Shown: positions 11,356 to 25,109, counted from the first letter of the stretch. The stretch is DNA of 64,000 nucleotides from Lepas anatifera (GCA_034440635.1 JAOTON010001597.1:310001-374000), one strand, 5' to 3'. Numbers and translations: made by a program. The notes: generated by a model from the letters alone, not told the origin.

Positions 11356-14300
11356 ATGCTCCTCTGTCGGGTGGCTTTGGTGGTGGCTTGGATCGGCTTT
11401 AGTGAGGGGCAGAATTGCCAACCAAACGGCGCTGACTGCTTTGAATTCAGGAAGATTACGGCAGCTGTGAGGCCTCCGCTGGCTTCATTGCTTCCTCCGC
11501 TGATATGGCGCCGGCGTGTTCCAGTAACACCGGCCGATGCAGTGTCGCCATCAGGTGTTCAACATTCTCTTCATCAAGATGATGACCTTCCAGGAAGACC
11601 AGCAGCAGCGCCTGGTATGGTTCGTTCTGTTGGTAGTTTTTCTTCATCGCATCAAGTCGGTAAACTCCCAGAAAGACCAGCAGCAGCATCGGGTGAGATG
11701 CTGTCTCCCATTGTTTTACCACCACCTCACCAGTCCAGTAAACTCCCCGTCGTCAGTCAGCCTCACCCGCTTGTTCAGCCTGCACCGCTACATCCGCCCG
11801 CAGTGGTGCAACAGGGTCAGCAGCATGCTGATGACCTAGTCGGGTCCATCGTGTCTTTGAGTGATGGGTCCGTGACCGGTGGAGATTTCAGTGCGTCTCG
11901 TCCCAACATCGCAGAAGATTCACCATCTCTCAGAAGTGTTCCAGCAGCGATCACTGATCGCGCCCAGGACGCAGCCGCCTTTATCGAGTCCGTCGTTTTC
12001 CCGTCCTTTAAGCTAGATGCGACCACTACCAGACAGCCTTCTGAGGCGGACGATTGCGGAGATGAGAAGGCACACGCTGCCTCAGAAACTAGCTATCAAA
12101 TTTCAAAGGGGCTGAATGCGAACACGCGTGTCACCAGTGGGGCTCGTGATGAGGCAGGTGCAACATACGGAGGTGAAGCAGGTGACCAATATTCCACCGT
12201 CGACGATGCCTCCCCGGCCTTCCACTCTGAGTCGAGTGCTCAGATTACTGAATCATCGGTAAGTGATGATGCCACCTGGGATGGAGTTGGGCCACTGACT
12301 GCCACCAGCTCATTGCAGCAGAAAAATGGACCCCTCCATGCTCCAGAGACGGGTGATGATGATTTGGACAGTACTGACTCTGACCTCGAGAACGCGGAGG
12401 TTTCTATAGAGCCGTCTGACACTAGGAAGCTGACGCTGGAATTTCCCTCAAATCCGAAGGAAGACGTTGCTGCTCCTCTGTCCCGTTTTTCGTCTGGTAA
12501 TGTTTTGAGCCATATTTATGAAGACACTCTGAAACCACCGGGAACAGATAACACTTCATCTGAAACTGATGAGGAAGGAACTGCTGATCATGCTGACCAA
12601 ACAGCAGGAAATGAATCATCAATTGATGGCGTGCTGCACAAAGCAGTAGTCAAAGATTCGTCTACCAACTTCAAAAGGCAAACTGACAACGATGATACGG
12701 AGAGTCCGTCTTCAGAAAATTCATCAAGGAGAGAAGTTTTTGACCTTAGTACTGGAGCGGGAACCAGTGATTTCCATCACTCAAGTGATCCAACTTTGCA
12801 AGAAGGAATAGCCGATAATGCTCAGACCTCGTTATCAGAAAGAGATGCTGGTCAGGTGTATGGAAGATCGTCAGGCCAAAATGCAGTCTACGGTGCCTTC
12901 AGGAAAGCTTCTCAGCCTATTTCTTTTGAAGATGATGATGATATTGCCACATACGATCATTCAGTACAACTGGCAGAAGATTGGGCATTGTTTCCGTTTT
13001 TTTAAACTTAATTCTGTGGATGACGGTGTGGTTGATTCTTTAGCTTTCCCAGACAGAGTTGACCGGGAGTCTCATGACAATGCCGCATCGGAAGCAGACA
13101 ATGGTAGCACTACGGATGTTGACTCTGAACAAGGATCTGACCAGACATCTGCTATTGTCTCTATATCCCAATTTCCTCAGGGAAACACTTTTGATGATAC
13201 GGCCAAGCAAATCACAGGACAAGGCAGGTTTCCTGCTCTCTCTATCACGGATGGCGAATCTGCGTCAGTCGGAGGAGGGCAGCCCTTCCCCGACGCCTCC
13301 ACATCCGAACCTCCAGATGACGACACCGCGGTTAGTACCAAGACAGCATTGGCTCTGGATCAGACTTATGGTGTTTTCGAAATACCCGCAGACGCCAAGG
13401 CAAATGAGCCTTTTTCTGACAACGATGGACTTATAGCTGATGGAAGGGGCCCCGCCTACGTCACCTCAGAGGACACGCCGTCAGACCTGACTTTTACAGA
13501 TGCCTCTACCTCCGAAACTGGTGACGTTAGCACGATATCGGATTTTACTGAAGTTTTGGATTCATACCAGACTCTTACTGGTGCATCCTCTGTCGGTAGT
13601 GAAAATTCAGTTACCAGTGACAATGCGGAACAGATATCAGATCAGGAGTTTGATGATGCCTCCCCATCAGAAGCACGTGGTTATCACACCACCAATGATG
13701 TGTCCAAAGAAATCACATCTCTCGTGACTTCGTCGGGCAGTTTCGCGTCAAATCTTCCTGGCGGGGACACAAACGATGATTTGTCGAAAATTACAGTCGT
13801 CAGACCAGACCTCGAAGGATGTCTCCAAGGTGGATGATGACGCTGAAGCTGATGACGTTGGCTCTGTGGGTGCTGTCTCTGAACAAATTTCGTCTGACGA
13901 AGAATCTAGTGTGGTCTCCACTCCGGAAATATCTCACGATGATACCGCTGATGATTTGGGGCAAGTATTTTTAAACCAAGCATCTATCGGTCTTTCCTTG
14001 TTTGGAAATCGCATTGACGTCTTCACCGCTGGAATTCCTACAGTAAGCACTTCAGATCAAGCCGTTGGTGATGTATCTGCATTTGAAGTCGCTGATGACG
14101 AGGTAAATGGTGCTGACTTCGATGAAGAAGCATCAGACCAAGCATCTCCTGAAGTCTTCATCCCTCTCGAAAACACTCCGGATGATGCCACGGCACTGCT
14201 GTTTACGGGCCAATCTGGTGATATACCAGGAGTAGAAATGGATGGTGATAGTGAAGATGACGTGGGTGACCCCAATTCGGATGAAAAACGAGCCGGCAAG

Positions 14301-16610
14301 ACATCTGCTGAAATCTCCTTACTTCCAGATGATGTCACTGCACTGTTGTCCACGGACCAGGCTGTTGATGTCTCAGAAACAGAAGTAGATGACGATGTGA
14401 GTGTCTTCGACGCTGATGACGAATCATTACATCAAACATCTGGTGAAGATTTCACATCTATCGATGATAACGCTCCAGATGATGATGATGATGATGGTGA
14501 TAAGATGGATGGTCCCGCCTCTCATGAAAAACCATCCGACCAAACATATGCTGAAATCTCCAGACTTCCAGATGATGCCACTGCACTGTTGCCCACGGAC
14601 CAGGCTGTTGATGTCTCAGAAGCAGAAGTAGATGACGATGTGAGTGTTTTCGACTCTGATGACGAATCATTACATCATGCACCTTGAAGTTTTCACACCT
14701 CTAGATGATAGCTCTCTAGATGATGATGATGATGTTGATGATGTGGATGGTCCCGCCTCTCATGAGAAACCATCCGACCAAACATCCTGCTGACATCTCT
14801 ATACCTCCAGATGATGCCACTGCACTGTTGCCCACAGACCAGGCCTACGATGTCTCAGAAACAGAAGTAGATGATGATGGTGATGATGCTATGAGCGTTT
14901 CAGGCCCTGAGGAGAAACCATTGCATCAGGCACCTGCTGAAGTCTTCACACCTATGGATGACAACACCCCGGATGATGATGGCGGTGATGACGTGGATAG
15001 TCTCGAATCTGATGAAAAACCATCTGACCAAACACCTGCTGACATCTCCATACCTCCTGATGACACTTCGGATGATTTCACTTCACAGTTCCCACCGGAC
15101 CAGGCTGTTAATATTTCGGAAACCGAAGTGGATGGTGATGATGATGATCATGACACCGATGACGACTCAGAACAAAAATCGAGGAAAGTGTCTGATGACG
15201 TTTCAGGTTCGGAAACCAGTACCGTCACATTTTCCGATGACGTCATAGAACCGATGCTGTCGCACCAACCACCCTTCGGCACACGTATCCGATACGATGC
15301 CCAACATGTTGCAGAACGCGTAACAGCGTCCGAAACATTCGACAATCCACCCCGATTAGAGGCTGAGTCAGACGTTAGTCACGTGCCTGATGATACGGAT
15401 GATTCTGATGATGACCGGACCATTAAGTTTGAAGCAGAAAAGATCACCAGAGTCGAAGAATCCGATATGTTAGATGAATTAACGGATAGCGATGATGATT
15501 TAACGGATAGCGATGATGATTTAACGGATAACGATGATGATTTAACGGATAGCGATGGTGATGAAAACGTTACGCGTTTCGAACCGGATGATATGGAATC
15601 TGTCGAATTCAGGTCTACTGATGCTGATGTTCCTCCTCAAGGCTTTGCTAGGCCCACTATCCGTACTTATCCTCGTCAAGGAAAGTATGATTATAAAATG
15701 AGGTACGGTCCGAAAATTGTTCCTTCAAGTTATAAAGCCCCTACCAAGTATAGCCGCGCTTACGGTTACGTCCTGCGAAACCCAGAAGTGGGCCGAGCAG
15801 GCTATCGGAAACCCGTCGTCAAGAGCCGCAGGAACTACTGGAAGCCCATCGTTCACCCGTGGTCAATTTTCGGAAAAACAGTCAGTTTCGTCCCATCAAA
15901 TCACGAAAAACACCATTCATCGCGCGTCTTCTCCCAGCAAAGTTGTTCCAGCTACCTTTGCGCCCCTTCACGCCAGTTACCATGCGTCCCTGAAACAACA
16001 CCGTGCGTCCCTGAAACAACTGCCTGTAAACTATTTACCTGGTCCCGGAAACCGTGGAAGATATGGCCAGACTGTCTATGCAGCGAAAGTCCATCAGCAG
16101 TTCGACCCAACCATCAGACCCGTTCTCTTTAGAAAAGCTAAGGCGTACAACTTGGCCGGTGTAATTCGGAAAGACGTCGCGAGAAAAGCCTCCCGGGATA
16201 ACGTGTTTTATGCACCTGCGTATCGCCACAGTCCTGTCCCATTGCATACCTTTGCAAGGCGGGCTGGGACGTCACTTCATCAACCGATCGCCTACGGTCG
16301 TCTCCTCGGAAAACAACCGACCACGCTAGCTGCTCCTTCCCTCGTTCGTCGACAGAGCTCAGTTCTTCTCCGCCCCTCTCCCCATCCCTTCTGGCGGCGT
16401 CGCCACTATGGGCGTCAGCCGCTTCCCAAGTTTGTACCCGTCAGTCGCAGCTCCCGTCCAGGGAAACCTCGGTATCGGAACCTGGTGGCCGCCCGGTTTC
16501 TGGAAAGGCAGAGGACACGTCAGCAGCGACGGGCTGTACCACGTTCCAGACTCATGCGTCTGTACTTCAGGAGGCAGAGGCTATATCCGGCTGGTGCATC
16601 AGGTCGCTAA
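11356..16610 (+). CDS. Secreted acidic repeat protein with basic tail, frameshifted (gene B)
   Basis: The ATG at 11356 opens a signal peptide (MLLCRVALVVAWIGFSEG), then QNCQPNGADC with a CX6C pair at C21/C28, the same positions as in gene A. A Pro/Gln-rich segment and a long Asp/Glu/Ser/Thr-rich domain follow. From 14140 to 15180 come roughly 80-residue repeats with the themes EKPSDQT, PPDDATALLPTDQAVDVSE and EVFTPMDD. LTDSDDD repeats follow at 15475-15560, then a Lys/Arg/Tyr-rich basic tail ending at 16610. The frame breaks near 12999 (a T7 run where one T is surplus), near 13800, near 14686 (two bases missing against the sister repeats), near 14790 (one extra base) and between 15.85 and 16.0 kb. 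The same composition continues in a new frame after each break, so this is one gene. Either the assembly has indels or the gene is a young pseudogene. The function is unknown; an acidic extracellular, perhaps calcium-binding, matrix protein is plausible. Confidence 0.65.
14140..15180 (+). repeat. About 250-bp coding tandem repeat in gene B
   Basis: Roughly four imperfect units. Each codes for a DDATALLPTDQAVDVSE-type block, an acidic VSVFDxDDE block, and a VFTPxDD block followed by a run of Asp codons (GATGATGAT). The GAT runs differ in length between units, and two frame breaks fall inside the array. Confidence 0.75.
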
Positions 16611-16679
16611 CAGTGATGACATGAGGTGCGTTTGCTGCATCTTGCCACCCGACGTCGAGCTTTGAACGTGAAGAATAGG

Positions 16680-19600
16680 CACGTGAGCTTTGTTTCTTTG
16701 TCCATTTTGTAATCGTGCATGACCCACTTTGCGGTTTAGCGTGTACATTTGTTGATGCAGTTGTGGTAACTTTCATATAAATAATCATGAATGCTGTTTT
16801 GAACTCGCGCAGTGGAGACGTGTGTCCGCAATGAGAACGGTTTGGTGTCTGTTTTTGGGCTATTATAGTGTTGTTGGTGGTTGATTTTTTGCTACCGTTT
16901 TGATTTTAGCGGCGAAGCTGAGTGTTTCAGCTTGAACAGGCCACCGTCGTTGAGGAGTCTTTTGCACACCAACAAACACTCCATTCATCATTACCCTAAT
17001 GCAACTTTATACATACGATGCTTTTTGTTCGTCTCGATGGATTACATGTTCTGAATTTTTATGTCCGATTGTCCAGAAATGCACGGGATTGATTTGGAAG
17101 TCCGTACCTTTTTGATAGGTAGGATCATGTGGCACCGGAGGATGGCGTCAAATATGTTCTGTGTCGGAAGGTGGTGTAAATGGCACGTGCACCTGGTATT
17201 TCTAAATCATGCATACAACACACCCAGGTGTTTGACAAATACCGCAGGTGGCCAGAAAGGCTGCCAACTTAAACTCCGTTCAAAGGGAGTTGTCTATGCT
17301 TTGATATACAATTTATAATTACTACCCTTCTCGGCGTGGTGCGTGGGTAATAGTGGTTAAAGTGGCTATGTGCAGTGAAAACTGAGCCATTTTCTGAGTT
17401 CAGTCTCATTTATGGGCGAGGTGTTTGTTGGATGGAAGCTCTCTATTGGTCAGCAGTTGTAATGCTTTGAAACGGTGTTGTTTTCTTCAACGTGGGACTT
17501 TTGGCTCTCTTGAAATGGTTTGGGCTTATTTTCACTATAATATCTATCAATATTATTTATAATATATAATGATAGCTCATCCGGGATTTAGCTTTGGTCG
17601 ATAAATCGGTAACAGTATCATATATCGGGCCTTCACAAAATTTGTGAGGCTGGATTAAATGGCAGAGCACCGCCTATATTTGTTTAATTCGTAAATTCTA
17701 AGACATTAAAAGGAACTAGGCACCTTATGAAGTTTTGACTGAAATATGGGTTTTCTAGAGCATTCAAAGCCCTTGCTTTCATGTTTTTGATTAGAAGAAA
17801 TCACACTTTACGTACAAACAATGTTTCCTGAGCGTGCTATGTTGTTTCTTTGCACTCCTCCTTTCCTTTCGCCTCCAGCGTCTGGCTCTGGTGACGGGTG
17901 AGGACACAGCGGTACGACTGGATTACGCTCTGAACCCACTGAAACAGCCAGTTTTGGAACAGACGCGGTATGATTCCAGTCAGTTTTGGCACGACAATAA
18001 CATTTCATAATTGGCGTCAAAACCACTGCCGCCATCCAAGACTCCTGCATCAGATCGAAACCAATTATACAGGCGCCGCGTTTCCTTTAGTTAGTTGTGC
18101 TGTGGCTGCATCCTGGTGTGCTGCTCAGACTGCATTAGGCAGTGCCATTGTCCTCCACAGTTTTGCACGGGCCGGGGCGCCGGTCACGCCACGACGGTGT
18201 GCCTTCACTGCGCTATGGCCGCCTCCACTGTAAATGGGCAGACGCCATCTTGCCTCCGATGCACGGCCTTGGGGACACCAACACAACCTGCAGTTGTTTG
18301 GTTCGAAAAATGGTACGATTGCAGCACGGTAGACTGACCTTCGGCCGTTCGAAACATGGGATCCCGCCAAAATCTCTGGGGAGTATCTTAGGAATGAGGC
18401 AATTATATGCTGGGCGGAATCTCTATCTGTGTTGTATTTATGTTTTCTGCACTCACTGCCTCAAATTCATTTTCGTTAGGAGAATGCTTTTGTCACGGCG
18501 GCGACTCAGACAAATTTGCATTTGCGAGCATGGCAGGAATATTGATGTCATTTTTCACTATCTGGCTCTGCAAAAAAGAAGCTTGGATACTTAATTTTTC
18601 GTTAAAATCGCCACAAAATGAAAAGCTGGAGCAAGGTAGCTTGGTTCGCAAGCTTGTATTTGATTGTTCTGTATGCGTCTTGCAACTATGGACTTATAAG
18701 GAAGGTATAATATATCGTTGTCCCTCCTGGTTTCATGGGCTTTCCAAGGCCCCTGAACCTGGAGGAAGGTGATGACAGAGAAACTTCGACGCGGAGGAAA
18801 CGGTGCTTTCACCTGCAGATGATGCTAAAGGGGAAAACACGTATTGTTCCGGGCACATTCTTGCGTCATTCCAACTGTCTCTAAACGTACTTTCGTGTCG
18901 CATGTCTTCGGCATGTTTTTCTTTTTATGGCTATTTTGTACACATTTTAAGTACGGAGATATTTGTACGATCTTTGGCCGGATATTTTTTGTATACAAAT
19001 GTACTATCACAAAACTATTTTGGGTAGGAAAAATACGATACGGACGAATATAATTGTTTAATGGCATGCGTTTCAGACATTTTCCCAGAATCTCCCTGTG
19101 CTCAGGCGAGATAGATTGTATTTTTACGCACATCTTCTGCATCTTCCACCCACCCCACGGCTGTCCACATCACAAAATGAAATACTTGAATAAATAAAAT
19201 ACATTAAATGAAAATATGAATTTAATAAATTAAATATAATAAAACATGGAATATAATATATTATAAGATATAATGTAAAATATGATATAACATATGATAT
19301 ATAATGAATATAAATATTTAAATATAATATAATATAATACAATACAATTATGTATAAAATATGATAAATAAATATAAATATATAATACAAACTCCTGTGA
19401 TGCCGTTTTCTGTGCTTGACCCTGGGGACTTCCGTCTCTCCCTGTATCCATAATCTACTACACTTGAATCTACCACTCCTGATTCGGAATTTTGACATGT
19501 TACATGTGACGTGAATCCCTCTTTCTCTTGTTACAGCTGTGCTGCTTTTATTTACATACAGTCCCAAAAATTTGCTGGCAGCAAACTTCCAGGTATTCAT

Positions 19601-22600
19601 TGATAGGTTTGAGTTTTCCTTAAGATAGTACTATTTTCTTTATGTGGCTTTACTGCCAAAGCTTGTGTTTGTTCCTTCTGTTTGTCCCATGTCTGTCACC
19701 AACAGTAAGTATATTTCTCACAGCATTCCGCATTATTGAAATATCTGACTCGGGGGCTCAGCAGAAGGGCTGATGACCCAGGGCAGGTCTGCATATCTAT
19801 AACTAGTTTTCTTACTGCTCATTTTCCGCCCAAAAAGGAAATTACCTTAGAGGGAGTGCCTCACTTTTATGATGGGTTTTTAAGTGAGATAACAGTTATG
19901 CAGAATGCGTCGAGAAACCGTTATTGGCATAATTCAGTCAAATCTCCCTATATTGAATTTCCGCACATTTAAAACTTAAAAATAAAAAGGCCCTTAATTC
20001 AAAACGGAAAGGAATCTTTTTTCATATGGTTGCAACAGTTTGTTTGGTCCAAATCCCACTGTCATCCAGGTCACATGATAAATGTTAATGGTAACGCTCA
20101 TCGCAACTTTACCTGTCGCCGGCGGCACCCTGGCGGCGGCAGCACCGCAATTAAACGCCTTGCTAATGTCAACCGGTGATAGTAAGAAAAATATGGTATT
20201 TTGTCTTTAGTGATTGAAGTTGGAAACAAAATGTGGTTTCCAGATTTCAGACTCATATTGCCCATAGAAAGTCATTTTTAGAATTCCAACAAATGGTTCG
20301 ATCCCTTTAACTAAGCAATAACTCTTCACGCTCGCTACAGTTCAAGCTGCTCTGATGGCACCCAGGTGAGGTTAAAAGGTCTTTTTCTAGTGTTCATTAT
20401 GCACATTGTTCCATTGTAGAATTAAGTCAACCTTTAAAATATCTGAACGCTAAGCTGCGGGTATGGTGGTACGAGTTCGCCATGTCTTTTTCAATAAGGC
20501 CAGCTGCACCCTGAGCAGACCAACTGAACAGACAGTAACTGCAAGGGTCGGGGATATGTGATTTCGCTTTTTATTTTGAAGTGGCAAAGTAGGTTGAAAG
20601 CGTGAACCTTCAATAAATCCTTGAGCACTTGTAATATGAATAGAGGCAAATCCACTTCACTGTGTTGTTGAGTGTTCAGCGTAGAGCTTTGAAATTGCAA
20701 AACAGCAGAAACATCAAATACTTGGAGCTCATTAGATATATATCATTTTAAAGTTTTGACAGATTCTAATCGAATTATTGTGCCAAGACCTTTTAAAGGG
20801 GTGTCTTCTATGTTATTTGCTTACGAATTTCGAAAGCCAGCACACTAAACTTAATAAAAATAAAAATCTGGATGATATGAAATAAAAAAAAGCTGCCGAA
20901 TATGCACAGCTGATATTTTGACAATTTTAAATACTGATTTCGGGCTCAGCATCCTTGAACGTACTGAAGTTCTACCGAGTTTTTTATATTTGCCCCAGCA
21001 CATCAGGGAGCTCGGCTCTAATCTTCTTCATTCATATCCAATTCCAGCAATCATTTGCTAGTAGGATTTCGTAAATAATATGTTTTTTCGCCTGTACGAT
21101 ATTGTCAATGACGGCATATTCTTACAGACCCAAGCAAAAGTTGTGTCGAATATGGGCTTGATCCTTTGTGTTTTGGTCCTCCCTTTAAAAGGCCTGACAC
21201 TCTTTTCATATTGGGGAAAATGGAAAAACATTGTAGAGAAAATATGCTCATCCGAAGCCATTTGCTGCAAGAACCAGGCTTTAAATGTAGAGGTGAGCTC
21301 CCTTCAAAAATGGCAACCTTATTTCTAGACTTTACGTTTTAGTGAGTGTCTCAGGTGAGCCGCCCATTCATTAATAGAATGACTGATGTAGTGTTTACGG
21401 TTTCAGATGCATCTGGCGAGGGTAGACCAGATTTATTACGCCACGTTTCAAAAACAGTATTATTCCCTAACACGAATTATATCCTGATAGCCGTTTGTAA
21501 ATGCTCGCGACAATGTCAGCAATTGGCGATGCTGACGTCATCACCATGTGAATGCCAGATTTGAGTTGCCATTTTTGCATAGCTAAAAGCGGCGTTGAAA
21601 AGAACAAATATAGCTGCACAAATACTCCCAGATTATTTGTTTCCCTCATGACCCTTGTAAGAGGCAAACTCTGGCAAGCTTTAAAAACACATTATTGCTG
21701 CTTATGGGCTTTAGCATAGAAATTTAGTTTGATTTACTCTTTAAGAGATTTAGAGTCAGCCCTGATTTGAAGTTTGTACGATTTTAAACTTTTAGTTCGG
21801 CTTATAATTGGATACATCTAACCTTAAGCGGGAAGGAGGGATCAGAACGCAGCGGATCGAAATAAAATTTGGCACGCTCATTTCTTGGCGAGAGAAAAAC
21901 GTGGCATCAGTCGACAGCTGCTGGCGCAGAGAAACAAGTTTTATTTTTGCAACGCCCTTAACGTATGTTTGGACATCCCAATGGTCAGTTGAAGTCACAC
22001 AATTGTATTCGCAGTTAGCTTTATACTGTAAAATCCGTGATTATATCTCCTAATATCCGCGTTCTTCTTGTTCCAGTTGAGCACTTTTGATTGTACTGTT
22101 TTGGGCGCTTTGGCCTTGCGCTGTCCCACCAAATAACCAACAACCAAAGAATGTGATACTTTTGCTAGTGTGCGTTAACGTGCATGGAGGCGTCTGGGAT
22201 GAATATTTTTTACGGCTATCTGCTGACATAAGGACCTTCCCACACCTAGTTTTATGATTATTCTAGCGTCGCCTGAAGCGCCGGACGGGTGACATTGGCG
22301 TGTGCGTTCTACCATGTTCTTGCAGGGGGAAAAGTGTCATGAAGAGCAGGGAAACACAGGCTTTTTGGTAGATAGCTTCTGAGGTAAATGCCTCCTTTGC
22401 TGATTAGAAGGGAAAATCATGCTGCCTTTGTTTAGCTGAAGGTTGATGCTGCTCAGCAGCCTGGGGCTTTCTCACGCATCGCCGTGGGAAATTTCGTCGA
22501 CTCGTACACCGCTCTTCCTCCTTGTATGGTTAACGTCAAGGTACGCTTTCATGCGCGTTAGTCTGGTGGAGTCCGAACATGTTACTTACCTATATAATCA

Positions 22601-23190
22601 GTACACCTGGTTCAGGTCTTTGAAGGAAATACAATATCTTGTTCGTGGCGCGAAATTTGAATCGTTGGAAATTATTGTAATAGATAAGTTGATATCTTAT
22701 GATTTTGTTCTGCAGCCTGTGTTCCAAAGCTGCCGATTACTCTTGGGTTGCCTCCTGTATCCATCTCACCGGTTTACCGTTCAGTACCGGGCTGTGCCCT
22801 GCTGTACTGTGGTGTCCTGGCTCCGCGGGTTGTATTTTACTGTTCTGGTGGAGACCTTGTTTTGATTTCCCCCAGCTGTGCTAGTAAACTTGTTGTACTT
22901 CAATTAATGTTGCTGTTTTCTCCGCGAGTTATTGTGCCACTTGCTCCCGTTTGTACCCCTTGGTGTAACCTAGGAGCCCGCGCCGGGAGCGCTTGGGAGC
23001 CGTGGAGACCGGCCTGCAGAACAGGATGGAGTTTTATTTCCGTGGGTTTTTGTCGGGTTGATGTGCACAGCTGTATGGTGATGGTTGATGGTTCCAAAAT
23101 TTTACGACACCGTATGACCCTAAGTGTCATATGACACGTGAGTGCTTTGTTTAAACTACCGACATACTTCGTGACTGTATGTGCTTTGAT
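16680..23190. other. Gene-poor interval between genes B and C
   Basis: No open frame here shows a signal peptide, a domain or a convincing exon. The only defined features are AT-rich low-complexity DNA at 19186-19388 and a few T/A runs. Some 18.0-18.3 kb frames are Cys-rich in translation but carry no arrangement I recognise. Confidence 0.5.
19186..19388. repeat. AT-rich low-complexity tract
   Basis: About 200 bp made almost only of ATAATATAAT-like words with slowly changing period. No transposon ends are visible. Confidence 0.8.
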
Positions 23191-23200
23191 TCACTGTGTA

Positions 23201-23206
23201 TTTATT
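23201..23206 (-). terminator. Likely polyadenylation signal of gene C
   Basis: TTTATT on the + strand, which reads AATAAA on the gene's strand, about 210 bp after the last stop of the longest gene C reading. Confidence 0.45.
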
Positions 23207-23416
23207 CATTCAAATACTTAAAGCAAACATAACATTATCTACAGCGTCATGGCATACACGGCAGTCTCACCCTTAAAAGCGCTCACAACACTTATAATTG
23301 TCAAAGAGCTGCCGACAGTCGTGACCAAGTTATAAATAATGATAGGACATCCACACATTGTAATATACCATGACCCCTAGGCATAAGGTTGTTGTTGGCG
23401 TGTGCAACATCAGCTG

Positions 23417-24977
23417 CTACTGCAGACTGCGGCGGTATGGCAGGGGCCACGAAGGCGGCTTGGGAGCCAGAGGCCAGGCCTGCTGCAGGTGTCGGGTCGG
23501 ATGCGGGTGATGCAGATGCCGTGGAAGGCCCGGCTGCTGCGGAAGAACCTCTGGCCGATCCTGTGGTCTGGGTTGAATGGGCATCTGCTGTTGCCGTGCC
23601 GCTGGCCGAAGCTGGCGGTACTGTTGATGAGGAGGCCTCAGGTGTGCGGATGACTGAGTTCGGAACTGAACCTGAGGATGGGGCTGCGCCTGAGCCCTGA
23701 CCAGAGTGCTGCCTGGAACTGCTGGTGCTGGGATGTAGTGGGTGAGGGTCGGGAGTGATGAGGCGTGGGGCTGGGGCGGTGTGCGGGTGTCATGCTGAGG
23801 CTTTTCCGTGGAAAAGGACGGCGGAATATGATGAGTTAGTGTTGGGAGTGTTGAGGCTTCGACCTGGGACGCTGCTCCTGCTGCTGGTGGGGGGTCTGTA
23901 GGGACGGATATCTGGACGTAGGTCAGAGTCGGCAGCGTCCTGGACTGCGCTGGCGCTTCAGCCTCGATCGAAGGACGTTGCGTGGAAGAAGGTGACGGAA
24001 CGTAGTGTGTGAGTCTGGGAAGAGTCGGGACCTCTGGCGCGACTGGTGCTTGTACTTCCTTGTGAAGTTCTGTGGTAGATGGTGATGGAATATAATGTGT
24101 TAGTGTTGGAAGTGTTGGGTTGTGTGATGCTTCTTTCCGACCCATGGTCCTTAGGTGGTTGTGAGGACGGTGGGAGCTTCTTCAGAGCTTCCGATTGTGA
24201 CGCGGTTGTTGAGACTTTCTGTGCTGTAGGCTGTGCTTCATTCTGTTCTGTTCGTAGTACCTGCTTCTTTTTCACTTCTTTCGTCAGCTTTGTAGCTTTA
24301 ATGGCCTTTTGATGGGCAACAATGCGATCATACGTATCCCGGAAGCCTTTTTTGGCTGCTTCTACCTCTGGTGTATCTTTTAAAGGAAGTGGATGGTCGA
24401 AATTCAGCGATGGTGCTTGCTCCGCAGTTGCTGTCTGTTCTGTGACTGGAACTTCAGTCTGTTCTCCAGCTAGTTCAGGACCCACAGCTGGTGAGTTAGG
24501 CAGAGCAGCCCCTTCGTGAATGATCCCGTAACGCACCAGAGGCGTTTTGGATGCACCTTTCGGGAACGTGGACGATTGGACATAAGATACAGCGGCTGGC
24601 GGTTTCTTCAGCTTATCCACACGAACAGTCGCTGCTGGTTGAGGCTGAAGTGGCGAAGCTGCGGCATCTGGTGCGGCCGCAGCGGAGGACTCGGCCGGTC
24701 CTGCCGAGTCTGCTGGAGAGGCGTGCAGCGTGTCGATGATGCGCGTGTGGACCACGGCAGAGGCGGGGCGCTGCTGGCCGGGCGCTCCGGACGGCGCCGC
24801 CGGCTTCCACTGGGCGGACTGCAGGAGCAGCCTCCGGAGGGTGACGCTGTTGCAAGGCTCCTGGCCGTACTCCCGGCACAAAGCCAACACCGCGTCTGAT
24901 GCTGGCGCCAGAGACTGCGGCTGCAGAAGAGCTGTGGCAGCCGACAGCGCCGCGACGAGCAGCAGCAGGATCTTCAT
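23417..24977 (-). CDS. Secreted Ala/Pro/Thr-rich cuticle-like protein with a frameshift (gene C)
   Basis: The ATG at 24977 starts a signal peptide (MKILLLLVAALSAATA), and a TATA box lies 58 bp upstream. The only cysteines are C34 and C42 (CREYGQEPC), a CX7C pair like that of gene E. A Ser/Ala/Pro region follows. At residue 201 is DTPEVEAAKKGFRDTYD, the DTPEV-type motif shared with genes D and E and known from arthropod cuticle proteins. The first frame stops at 23958 (339 residues), but from about 24145 the adjacent frame holds five or so copies of TLPTLTHYIPSPS, clearly the real continuation, running to a stop at 23417. A one-base indel near residue 277 therefore splits the gene. A further switch near 23.65 kb to an Ala/Ser/Pro-rich frame cannot be excluded. 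It is either an assembly error or a real lesion. Confidence 0.7.
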
Positions 24978-25034
24978 GGTGGTGCCTCCTCCAGGCCTCC
25001 TGCCTGATGTCTGCTGCAAGCTGTCGCCGTTCCG

Positions 25035-25041
25035 TTTTATA
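25035..25041 (-). promoter_or_regulatory. TATA box of gene C
   Basis: TATAAAA on the - strand, 58 bp upstream of the ATG, inside GC-rich DNA. The spacing leaves about 30 nt for the 5' leader, so there is no room for a separate upstream exon. Confidence 0.75.
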
Positions 25042-25109
25042 GCTGGCGGCGCCATCTTTACGCCGGCCCAGGTGAGGCCAGACTGGGAACCGGTTTCACG
25101 CAAACGCTG

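Noticed and set aside
10949..11470. 173-residue frame upstream of and overlapping gene B
   Set aside because: It has no good start context or domain. The TATA-like box and signal peptide of gene B lie inside it in another frame.
18095..18337. Cys-rich short frame that could suggest a secreted peptide
   Set aside because: There is no signal peptide, the cysteine spacing matches no family I know, and overlapping frames on both strands are equally open.
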